From positions 1 to 22,021 of IMG/VR virus record IMGVR_UViG_3300037485_000168: DNA of 22,021 nt. One strand, written 5' to 3'. Of this stretch, positions 6,762 through 13,175 are shown in pieces; the first letter of the stretch is position 1, and every line of letters starts with the position of its first letter. The stretch comes from a virus. The notes under the pieces are model-generated. The model did no database searches, was not told the origin of the DNA, and saw only the letters and a program-made list of their open reading frames with translations. A program made the translations under genes and the position numbers.

Positions 6762-6980
6762 ATGAAAGCAATAATCGAATATAATTTACCGGACGATCAA
6801 TTCGAATTTGACAACGCCGTCAAATCAAATAAAATGTGGCACGCCTTGACCGAAATTAAAGATGAACTTCGAAGGATTTGGAAATACGAAGATCTCAAAG
6901 AAAATGAATTCGAAATGGTTGAAAGGATTCGAGAAAAGTTTTTTGAAATTTTACAAGAAAATGAAATAAATTTGAATTAA
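6762..6980 (+). CDS. small conserved phage protein
   Basis: A 72-residue acidic, helical protein. The preferred start is ATG 6762, just after the GIY-YIG stop. The longer frame from 6711 overlaps that gene heavily and its extra residues do not look conserved. The start (MKAIIEYNLPDDQFEFDNAV) matches the MKAxxEFNLPEDxxEF pattern I know from many phage and prophage replication regions, where the protein has no established function. It is the last gene before the promoter of the recombination unit. Confidence 0.7.
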   Translation: MKAIIEYNLPDDQFEFDNAVKSNKMWHALTEIKDELRRIWKYEDLKENEFEMVERIREKFFEILQENEINLN

Positions 6981-7011
6981 TTTGTATTAATGAAATAATT
7001 GATTAACTTTA
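6981..7011 (+). promoter_or_regulatory. Bacteroidota-type promoter for the recombination operon
   Basis: TTTG at 6981-6984, a 19-base spacer and TAACTTTA at 7004-7011 make a good match to the Bacteroidota TTTG/TAnnTTTG promoter. It lies in the 57-base gap before the ERF gene. The string ATTAACTTTAC is the same as at the primase-helicase promoter except for one base, and both leaders then contain AACTAAACA before the start codon. The two operons may therefore be expressed at the same stage. Confidence 0.6.
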
Positions 7012-7037
7012 CTGAAAATTAAACTAAACAAATAATT

Positions 7038-7583
7038 ATGGATGCAAAACAAACGGCGGTGAAAACACCGGCCAAACCAATCAAACCGATTGGCATTTAC
7101 GCGCGATTACATTGCGCAAAACAATCAATTGGAAAGGTCGCAAAGAACGCGACGAATCCACATTTTAAAAAGAATTATTCCGATATCAATGCTTTGCTTG
7201 AAACGGTTGAACCAGTTCTTTGGGAAAATGGCCTTGTATTATTACAACCAATCAAGGACGATGTTGTCATGACACAAATCGTGGACATCGAAACTGGTGA
7301 AATGGTTGAATCGTGGATGCGACTTCCAATGATAACCGATCCGCAAAAGATACTTTCGGCGATTACTTATTTTCGTCGTGGAACGCTTCAATCAATGTTG
7401 GCCTTACAATCTATTGACGACGACGGACAAACCGCAGCAGCAGCACCGAAAAACAAACCGGCAATCACAAATGAACGATTTGAAAAAGCTTTGGTAGCAA
7501 TATCAAAAAAAGAATTCACCGTTGAACAATTGAAGTCAACTTATTCTTTGACGGACTTACAACTTAATGCGATAATGCTATGA
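7038..7583 (+). CDS. erf: ERF-family single-strand annealing protein
   Basis: A 181-residue recombinase of the ERF family. The core runs from about residue 18 to 130 and includes NPHFKKNYSDINALLE at 40-55, the ENGLVLLQ strand, SAITYFRRGTLQSMLAL at 107-123 and the closing DDDG (127-130). ERF proteins anneal complementary single strands for phage recombination, genome circularisation and repair, in the same job as lambda Beta. The C-terminal 50 residues form a linker plus a small helical tail. The gene has its own promoter and overlaps the following exonuclease gene by ATGA, matching the usual annealase-exonuclease pairing. Confidence 0.9.
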   Translation: MDAKQTAVKTPAKPIKPIGIYARLHCAKQSIGKVAKNATNPHFKKNYSDINALLETVEPVLWENGLVLLQPIKDDVVMTQIVDIETGEMVESWMRLPMITDPQKILSAITYFRRGTLQSMLALQSIDDDGQTAAAAPKNKPAITNERFEKALVAISKKEFTVEQLKSTYSLTDLQLNAIML

Positions 7584-8200
7584 ACTGGCATCCGTCATCA
7601 TTGGGGAAGTTAATGACAACACCCAAAAATAAAAGCGAAAATTTAAGTCAAGGCGCGAAAACTTACATTCGCCAGGTGGCGAAACAAGATTTTTTCGGCT
7701 ACCGGGTTGAACTTGACAATAAGTATATTAACAAGGGAAAAGACCAGGAACAAGATTCAATCGATTTGCTTAATTCGGTTCGTTTCACTAACTACAAAAA
7801 GAACGATGTTCGGATTGAAAACGAATACATGACTGGCGAATGTGACATCCTTGCCGATGACCGAGTAATCGATATTAAAACGTCTTGGAATCTTGAAACG
7901 TGGCCGGCAACACCAGGCGAAGCGCACGACAACGATTATGAATGGCAAGGTCGCGCTTATTTAATGCTATATGAACGCGAGATCTTCGAACTTGTTTTTT
8001 GTATGGTGACAACGAAAGATGAATTCTTGAACCAGTGGGAACAAATCGACCTTCATCGAGTTGATCACATTGCACCGGAAAAAAGAATCACTTCGGTAAT
8101 TTATGAACGTGACCTGGAAAAAGAAGAATTGATTCGGGAAAAACTAATCTTTGCAAACGAATACTATTCGCAATATATAAACCAATTAAATTCTAAATAA
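7580..8200 (+). CDS. RecB/Cas4-like (YqaJ-type) phage exonuclease
   Basis: A 206-residue PD-(D/E)XK exonuclease. KGKDQEQDSIDLL at 52-64 supplies E57, MTGECDI at 84-90 supplies D89, VIDIKTS at 96-102 supplies D98 and K100, and the YEWQGRAYLMLYE segment at 120-132 has the Q-x3-Y motif of RecB/Cas4/lambda-exo relatives. Such enzymes resect double-stranded ends so that the partner annealase, here ERF directly upstream, can load. The ATGA overlap at 7580-7583 supports a two-component system. No iron-sulfur cysteine set is visible, so the Cas4 proper assignment is disfavoured. Confidence 0.85.
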   Translation: MNWHPSSLGKLMTTPKNKSENLSQGAKTYIRQVAKQDFFGYRVELDNKYINKGKDQEQDSIDLLNSVRFTNYKKNDVRIENEYMTGECDILADDRVIDIKTSWNLETWPATPGEAHDNDYEWQGRAYLMLYEREIFELVFCMVTTKDEFLNQWEQIDLHRVDHIAPEKRITSVIYERDLEKEELIREKLIFANEYYSQYINQLNSK

Positions 8201-8305
8201 ATGCTTACAATTATCTATGTGATTTTAATGATTCCGGCAATGGTTGTCGGTTGGCTTGCGCTCGGCTTTGGGCTATATGACTATTTTACAAATAAAAGAA
8301 AATGA
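8201..8305 (+). CDS. 34-residue membrane peptide
   Basis: A very short frame encoding an almost wholly hydrophobic helix (IIYVILMIPAMVVGWLALGF) with a basic tail (NKRK). The ATG follows directly on the exonuclease TAA, and its TGA overlaps the next ATG (ATGA at 8302-8305). The packing between two well-supported genes and the transmembrane pattern make it a likely real peptide. Topology by the positive-inside rule would leave the C-terminus in the cytoplasm. The function is unknown. Confidence 0.55.
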   Translation: MLTIIYVILMIPAMVVGWLALGFGLYDYFTNKRK

Positions 8306-8616
8306 ATTACACTATCGAAGGAAAGATTGTCACAATTGGTGACAAAGTACAAATCACCGATAAATTCGCAAAGCGCGAAATCGTTATCGAAACCGGTGAC
8401 AAATATCCTGAACAAATCATGCTTGAATTTACCCAGGACAAATGTGACTTGCTTGATTCGGCAAACATCGGCGACACCGCTTTAATTGCATTCAATATCC
8501 GCGGACGAGAATGGAACGGAAAATATTTCACGCGCCTTGAAGGTTGGAATATCAAGATTGATCAATCAACTAAAAACGAACCGCTTCATGAAATCAATGA
8601 CGATTTACCTTTCTAA
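8302..8616 (+). CDS. DUF3127 OB-fold protein, probable phage SSB
   Basis: A 104-residue protein matching the DUF3127 family of Bacteroidota. Recognisable stretches are KFAKREIVIET at 21-31, FTQDKCDLLD at 43-52 and FNIRGREWNGKYFTRLEGW at 64-82, the latter closely following the family's NLRGREW...YFNxLxAW pattern. The C-terminus is an acidic tail ending DDLPF, the same kind of tip with which bacterial single-stranded DNA-binding proteins recruit replication and repair enzymes. No classical SSB gene is in the window, and this gene follows the ERF-exonuclease pair. A role in coating single-stranded DNA during replication and recombination is therefore a good inference. Confidence 0.85.
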   Translation: MNYTIEGKIVTIGDKVQITDKFAKREIVIETGDKYPEQIMLEFTQDKCDLLDSANIGDTALIAFNIRGREWNGKYFTRLEGWNIKIDQSTKNEPLHEINDDLPF

Positions 8617-8797
8617 TAATGAAAACTTGGTTGACTTCATGTTGAAGATGACAAAGGACAAAATTTCAAAGCGATATAAAATGAAACATTTGGCCGAAGA
8701 CATTGGCGTTTCGTATGCAATGCTTCATCGGTTCTTGAATAAAAAACCGGTCGGACAAATCTTTTTTGTTAAATGGTTCGAATTTTTTATAATTTAG
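8588..8797 (+). CDS. small helix-turn-helix DNA-binding protein
   Basis: The frame is open from 8486, but the preferred start is ATG 8588, or 8597, both inside the end of the DUF3127 gene, giving 69 or 66 residues. A tri-helical HTH is visible at about residues 27-50: MKHLAEDIGVSYAMLHRFLNKK has the spacing of an XRE/Cro-like reader helix. The protein is small, basic and single-domain, like phage Cro-type regulators, and lies directly before a sigma-like gene. It could regulate either neighbouring module; its operator is not identified. Confidence 0.62.
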   Translation: MKSMTIYLSNNENLVDFMLKMTKDKISKRYKMKHLAEDIGVSYAMLHRFLNKKPVGQIFFVKWFEFFII

Positions 8798-8801
8798 CTG
8801 A

Positions 8802-9296
8802 ATGTTTTGGGAAAAGGACGCGTATGCAATTGCAAAGAAGTTGACTAATAATCACGAATTGCATCGCGACCTTGTTTCCCACGTTTTTATCTTGCTGCAC
8901 AAATATGAACTTGAAGCGAATGTATTGCCGAAAATGTTCGCGCGGTTCGCTTGGAATCAATGGAACTGGAAAGAATCCGCCTTCAATAAAGAAATGCGAT
9001 TTCCTTCAAATGAACTTGGCGAAATCATTCAAGACGAATCCGAAGATGTTCCGAACAAATATCAAAACTTAATTAATAAATTTTTAATGACAAGGCCGAA
9101 GGACGATCAAGATTTGTTCATCAAAGAAGTTACGAAGATGCACCTTTACGGAATGACTTATCGAGAGATTCGAGATAATACCGGAATTTGTCTTGACACT
9201 ATTCACAAAACAATTAAAAAATTCAAATATGATTTACACAATTATTGCGGTTGCGATTGCGAGAGCATTGACATCGTTCCAGTTACCGAACATTAA
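8802..9296 (+). CDS. sigma-70-like transcription factor
   Basis: A 164-residue protein with the two ends of a small sigma factor. Residues 1-65 resemble region 2 (AYAIAKKLTNNHELHRDLVSHVFILLHKY, then an aromatic helix FARFAWNQWNWK). Residues 113-145 look like a region 4 HTH (MHLYGMTYREIRDNTGICLDTIHKTIKKFKYDL). An acidic linker joins them. The likely role is to direct host RNA polymerase to phage promoters, since the gene lies at the boundary between DNA-metabolism and morphogenesis genes. An anti-sigma or degenerate sigma-like regulator is the alternative. The C-terminal 68 bases are shared with the next gene in another frame. Confidence 0.68.
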   Translation: MFWEKDAYAIAKKLTNNHELHRDLVSHVFILLHKYELEANVLPKMFARFAWNQWNWKESAFNKEMRFPSNELGEIIQDESEDVPNKYQNLINKFLMTRPKDDQDLFIKEVTKMHLYGMTYREIRDNTGICLDTIHKTIKKFKYDLHNYCGCDCESIDIVPVTEH

Positions 9297-9432
9297 ACCG
9301 TTCAATTGTTTATCTTGCCTTTCTTTTTGGACGGCGGTGACAATTTATTCTTTCGTTGATTATCGAATGATTCCAATGGCGTTCGTTTCTTATTTATTAT
9401 CCGATTTAATTTTGATTTATGAAAGTAAGTGA
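9229..9432 (+). CDS. small membrane protein with CxxC motif
   Basis: A 67-residue protein, taken from ATG 9229. The frame is open from 9193, but the earlier part is polar and lies wholly inside the sigma-like gene. Hydrophobic segments lie at about 2-13, 32-44 and 50-64, and a CLSCLSFWTA motif at 27-36 separates the first two. This resembles the CxxCxSFW motif of DUF1360-type and related phage membrane proteins, although I cannot confirm the family. It overlaps the preceding gene by 68 bases, unusually long here, and the next gene by 14. Function unknown. Confidence 0.62.
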   Translation: MIYTIIAVAIARALTSFQLPNIKPFNCLSCLSFWTAVTIYSFVDYRMIPMAFVSYLLSDLILIYESK

Positions 9433-9799
9433 AGGACTATTATACCAGGCGAATCAATTTTCAAAGACGCGTTCATTTAGCTTGAACATGGAATTGAAGA
9501 ATGAATTGGCCAAAATTTTTCATGATCTTGGTCATGGCGTATTGAATAAGAATTGCGCAACTTGCGTTCGCATTGCAATGGATCGGTTGAATCATGAATT
9601 GTTGCGCGGTGATTTGCCGGCGCTTATTCAAAAACCAAAGGATGTCAAATCACCTTTGCATTTCGTCGGAATCAAAATGGAAGCTTTCAATCCGGAAAAA
9701 ATGAAATACCAAGAATTAAGAAAATTCGTAAAAAACAAAGGAATCAAAACGGAAAAGAATCCGACCTTTGATGAATTGATAAAAGCTTTAAATGAATGA
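9419..9799 (+). CDS. conserved phage protein with Cys pair and SAP/HeH-like C-terminus
   Basis: A 126-residue protein. The N-terminal half is helical and contains LNKNCATCVRIAM at 42-54, a segment I recognise from Bacteroidota phage proteins of unknown role, with a CxxC pair. The C-terminal 30 residues (MKYQELRKFVKNKGI ... TFDELIKAL) have the helix-extension-helix pattern of SAP/HeH/Rho-N-like nucleic-acid-binding motifs. It overlaps the membrane gene upstream by 14 bases and the next small frame by ATGA. DNA or RNA binding is plausible but unproved. Confidence 0.68.
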   Translation: MKVSEGLLYQANQFSKTRSFSLNMELKNELAKIFHDLGHGVLNKNCATCVRIAMDRLNHELLRGDLPALIQKPKDVKSPLHFVGIKMEAFNPEKMKYQELRKFVKNKGIKTEKNPTFDELIKALNE

Positions 9800-9903
9800 A
9801 TTGGAATTGGAATCTTATCATTATTTATTTTTCCCTTTTTACTTTTTGCTTATTTTGTTGGTGGATGTTTTTTAAATTAATTTATTTTTTATGCGCGTTC
9901 TAA
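9796..9903 (+). CDS. 35-residue hydrophobic peptide
   Basis: An almost wholly hydrophobic, aromatic peptide (MNWNWNLIIIYFSLF, then FCLFCWWMFFKLIYF) that would form one membrane helix. Its ATG is in an ATGA overlap with the previous stop (9796-9799), and its end overlaps the glycosyltransferase start by 13 bases. It fills the only gap between those genes. The AT-rich base composition would encode a hydrophobic peptide by chance, so the evidence is mainly positional. A holin-like role cannot be excluded but nothing else supports it. Confidence 0.4.
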   Translation: MNWNWNLIIIYFSLFTFCLFCWWMFFKLIYFLCAF

Positions 9904-10772
9904 ATTTATCAACAATGGACTTCGCCAACATGGCGCACGAAAATGCGAATTCACTTCGCGCGGTTGGCGTTGATTGTGTTGATTGGAGTTTTCATCGTCA
10001 TGTCTTTAATTACGAATCGCAATCGGAACAAAAGAAAATGTCCGATGTATTAAAGGAATATAATAATTTCGATGTGATTCAAATCTTTCATTCGGACGCA
10101 AATATCTTTCAAGCGGTCGCCAGTCATCCGAACAAGATAATCTATCACACCGGCACAAGATACCGGAACAACAAACAACGATACGATTCTATATTCAAGG
10201 GACAAAGAATTTTCACCGATCAATGTGAATTCTTATTGCACAACAAAGATTTCACGTACATTGCGCCGCACTTCACTTATGTTCAACCGCCGAAGATTAA
10301 ACACAAAAGAAAATTGATTGTCGGTCACTTTCCTTCGAATCCAATCGTCAAAGGAACGGACAAGATTTATAAAATGATTCAACCTTTCAAAGAAAAATTT
10401 GACTTCGTGATTTCGGAATCAAGAATTTCGCATCAAGAAAATTTGAATCGAATTGCGAATTGTGACATTTACATCGAACTATTTTCGCCGCTCATGAATG
10501 GCAATCCTTACGGTTGTTTCGGAGTGACGGCATTCGAAGCGACGGCGCTTGGTTGCCTGGTTGTCACAAACAATGTTAATCAACAAGCTTACGAAGATGC
10601 TTACGGACAACACAATTTTGTTATCGCAAACGATGAAATAAAATTTCACAATATTTTTAATGTTCTTGAAATCGATAACTTTGAAATGATTCGCGAAAAT
10701 TTTCACAATGGATTTATTGATAAACACAACATCAATGCTGCCGGAACAAGATTAAAAAATTTACTCTTATGA
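9891..10772 (+). CDS. GT-B glycosyltransferase (GT4-like)
   Basis: A 293-residue protein organised like a GT-B sugar transferase. The N-terminal Rossmann-like half has MRVLNLS at 1-7, FDVIQIFHSD at 60-69 and KIIYHTGTRYR at 82-92. The C-terminal half has KRKLIVGHFPSNPIVKGTDKI at 139-159, then YGCFGVTAFEATALGCLVVTN at 207-227, with E216 in the position of the GT4 nucleotide-sugar-binding Glu. The N-terminal part is short for the family. It overlaps the following GT2 gene by ATGA, so the two enzymes probably act on one glycan. Targets could be virion proteins, phage DNA or host surface sugars; the sequence does not decide. Confidence 0.82.
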   Translation: MRVLNLSTMDFANMAHENANSLRAVGVDCVDWSFHRHVFNYESQSEQKKMSDVLKEYNNFDVIQIFHSDANIFQAVASHPNKIIYHTGTRYRNNKQRYDSIFKGQRIFTDQCEFLLHNKDFTYIAPHFTYVQPPKIKHKRKLIVGHFPSNPIVKGTDKIYKMIQPFKEKFDFVISESRISHQENLNRIANCDIYIELFSPLMNGNPYGCFGVTAFEATALGCLVVTNNVNQQAYEDAYGQHNFVIANDEIKFHNIFNVLEIDNFEMIRENFHNGFIDKHNINAAGTRLKNLLL

Positions 10773-11389
10773 ATTATCCTTTGGTTTCAATTATTATTCC
10801 GTATCGAAATAATCGCGGTTATTTAAGCCAGGCGATTGAATCAATCCATGCGCAAAATTATCCAGGTGCAATCGAAATCATTCAGTCGAATCATGATGCC
10901 GGCGTTTCATTCAATATCAATCGCGGAATCGAAATGGCGTCCGGTGAATTCGTCAAGTATCTTTGCGAAGACGATTGGTTGCCGGTCAATTCAATCAAAG
11001 ATTCCGTCGAAGGAATTCAAGGTCATGACTTCATTCATGGAAAAGCTTACGGATATTTCAATCAAAGGAAAGTCGTTCCTTACGAACCGCCAATCAAATA
11101 TCCAACGCTTCAACAAAATGCGACGAAGAACGTTATTCATGGCGGTTCACTAATGTATCGGAAATCAGTATTCGAAAGACTTGGATTGTTCGATGAATCA
11201 TTGGATTGCGCCGAAGAACTGGAAATGAATCTTCGATGTCTTCAAGCTGGAATGTCAATCGGTTACGTTGATAAATTTTTGTACTACTATCGAAGACACG
11301 AAGAACAAAAATCACTTGGAAAGGGAGTTGATCAAAGCGTTCGACTTATTAAGATTAATAATATATATAATCGTTTTCGAACAAGATAA
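10769..11389 (+). CDS. family 2 glycosyltransferase (GT-A)
   Basis: A 206-residue GT2 enzyme. VSIIIPYRNNRGYLSQAIES at 6-25 is the family's N-terminal nucleotide-binding motif, LCEDDWLP at 65-72 carries the DxD-like EDD (67-69), and GGSLMYRKSVFERLGLFDE at 125-143 followed by CAEELEMNLR at 147-156 is the acceptor-side region with the catalytic-type acidic residues. It has no membrane anchor and ends soon after the domain (about 200 residues), so it is a minimal cytoplasmic enzyme. It starts in an ATGA overlap with the GT-B gene and is followed by the terminase genes after 16 bases. Confidence 0.88.
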   Translation: MNYPLVSIIIPYRNNRGYLSQAIESIHAQNYPGAIEIIQSNHDAGVSFNINRGIEMASGEFVKYLCEDDWLPVNSIKDSVEGIQGHDFIHGKAYGYFNQRKVVPYEPPIKYPTLQQNATKNVIHGGSLMYRKSVFERLGLFDESLDCAEELEMNLRCLQAGMSIGYVDKFLYYYRRHEEQKSLGKGVDQSVRLIKINNIYNRFRTR

Positions 11390-11405
11390 CATAATATAAA
11401 AAGCT

Positions 11406-11804
11406 ATGGCATATAGTAAAGAATATATTAAGAATCTTGAACTTTGGGCAATCGAATACATTGAAGAATGTTCATCGCATAAAAAAGAAACGCTTTCAAA
11501 TAAAGGTGAAATCATTATGGTTATGGATAGACATATACCAACTATTGATTATTTTTTGAGGATATGGATTCCGATAATTCGAAAGGAAAAAGGAATTGTT
11601 CCTTCGACTTGGTATGAATGGTTGAATTGTGAGGACAAACTAAAATCGGAAACTATAAAAAAGATTGACGACCTTTTCAAAGGACTTGCATCCGACATCG
11701 TCGCCAATGAAGGCAAGGGAATATTCTATGCAAAGAACCGCCTTGGCATGCACGACCGCCAACAAATCGAAACGCGAACGGTTGACAAGTTCGACTTTGA
11801 ATGA
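11406..11804 (+). CDS. terS: terminase small subunit
   Basis: A 132-residue protein with the pattern of Bacteroidota phage small terminases: helical N-terminus, a WIPIIRKEKGIVPSTWYEWL helix-turn-helix-like segment in the middle, a KKIDDLFKGLASDIVANEGKG oligomerisation helix and the conserved C-terminal KNRLGMHDRQ at 109-118. It would bind the phage packaging site and load the large subunit. Its stop overlaps the large terminase start (ATGA at 11801-11804), the standard arrangement. The assignment rests on this context plus the motif pattern. Confidence 0.8.
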   Translation: MAYSKEYIKNLELWAIEYIEECSSHKKETLSNKGEIIMVMDRHIPTIDYFLRIWIPIIRKEKGIVPSTWYEWLNCEDKLKSETIKKIDDLFKGLASDIVANEGKGIFYAKNRLGMHDRQQIETRTVDKFDFE

Positions 11805-13003
11805 CTTTAATAAAAGGTTATAAACCGCACGACAACCAACGCGCAATCCATTCCGCCATTAATTCGGGAACGGAAAAGTATTTCGCTTTGAACATCGGAC
11901 GCCAGTTCGGTAAAACTTTGCTTGGCATCAACCAATTATTGTATTGGTCAATCAACGATCCTGGTTGCAAAATTGCTTGGATCACGCCAGTATATAAACA
12001 AGGGAAAAAAGTATTCGCCGAACTTGAAAAGGCGGTGGCGAAGTCTGGCTTGTTTGAATTCAATAAGTCCGATTTGAGAATAACCGGCTTCGGCTCGTCG
12101 ATTGAATTCTTTTCGGGTGAACGGCCGGACAACATTCGCGGAAATACTTTCGATTACATGGTCATCGATGAAATGGCGTTCACACGTCCGGAACTTTGGG
12201 ACGAAGTCTTATCGGCAACCGTTATGGTCAAGGGAAAAAAGATTATCTTCATTTCAACACCGAAGGGAAAGAATCATTTTCACCGATTGTGCATGCAACC
12301 GAACTACGATGAAAGGTATCGTTACATCCATTACACTTCGTACGACAATCCAATGATTGATTCAAGGGAATTGGACGAACGCAAACGTTCATTGCCTGAT
12401 CACATATTTCGTCAAGAATACATGGCCGAATTTCTTGACAACGCATCCGGCTTGTTTCGGAATGTCAAGGATTGCATCGGAACGGCGAACAAGACCAATC
12501 GCAATTATGCCGGCCTTGACATCGGACGCGCTGATGACTATACCGTTTTAACGATACTGAATGACAAAGGACAAATGATTCACGTTCAAAGGTGGCGTCA
12601 CGACGAATGGTCAAAGATAATCGATAAGGTTGCCGAAGTGATTCGCCAATATCAAGCGGTGACATTGGTCGAAGTCAACAATCAAGGTGACGTTTTCTTT
12701 GAAATGCTTCGGTCGTCTTGTCGCAACCTGGTCAATCCATTTACAACGACAAGCAAATCGAAGCCGGTTATTATCGAAGACCTGGCAATGTCATTCGAAC
12801 AAAAGTCAATATCGATAATTAATGAAACATGGCTTGTCGATGAATTGGAAAGTTTTACTTACATTTACAACGTGAACACCAGGAACGTCCAATATTCAGC
12901 ACCGAGCGGAATGCACGACGACGGAGTTATTTCATTGGCATTGGCCGTTCATTGCTTGAAGAACTTTAAACGAAAAGGAATATACCATGCAATCCGGACT
13001 TAA
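11801..13003 (+). CDS. terL: terminase large subunit
   Basis: A complete 400-residue packaging motor. ATPase: GRQFGKT at 33-39 (Walker A), YMVIDEMAF at 119-127 (Walker B, D123 with catalytic E124) and FISTPKG at 150-156 (coupling motif). RNase H-like nuclease: D240 in GLDIGRADDYTV, E291 in LVEVNNQGD and D373/D374 in MHDDGVISLA form the metal-binding set. It cuts concatemeric phage DNA and drives it into the prohead. The length is slightly short for the family (usually 400-550). It overlaps terS by ATGA; the next ORF begins 17 bases before its stop. Confidence 0.95.
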   Translation: MTLIKGYKPHDNQRAIHSAINSGTEKYFALNIGRQFGKTLLGINQLLYWSINDPGCKIAWITPVYKQGKKVFAELEKAVAKSGLFEFNKSDLRITGFGSSIEFFSGERPDNIRGNTFDYMVIDEMAFTRPELWDEVLSATVMVKGKKIIFISTPKGKNHFHRLCMQPNYDERYRYIHYTSYDNPMIDSRELDERKRSLPDHIFRQEYMAEFLDNASGLFRNVKDCIGTANKTNRNYAGLDIGRADDYTVLTILNDKGQMIHVQRWRHDEWSKIIDKVAEVIRQYQAVTLVEVNNQGDVFFEMLRSSCRNLVNPFTTTSKSKPVIIEDLAMSFEQKSISIINETWLVDELESFTYIYNVNTRNVQYSAPSGMHDDGVISLALAVHCLKNFKRKGIYHAIRT

Positions 13004-13175
13004 CTATAAAAGAATGGTTGTGCAACAATTCATCAAGGACAGGACCGGAAAGAATGTATTAATAATTTTTAATAAACCGAACGAAATGCAACGACATCTT
13101 TTTATGTTGGAACATGCTTATCAAATCGCAAAGGAACACTATGATAAAATTAAATTTACCAAGAACAATAAGTGA
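12987..13175 (+). CDS. small hypothetical protein after terL
   Basis: A 62-residue basic protein, predicted as a beta-strand pair followed by a long helix (EMQRHLFMLEHAYQIAKEHYDKI). The start may be ATG 12987, overlapping terL by 17 bases, or ATG 13014, 11 bases after its stop; both are in frame. It overlaps the next gene by 35 bases. Codon use agrees with the window. There is no recognisable domain. Where many phages have a portal gene after terL, here there is only this small protein. Confidence 0.6.
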   Translation: MQSGLNYKRMVVQQFIKDRTGKNVLIIFNKPNEMQRHLFMLEHAYQIAKEHYDKIKFTKNNK

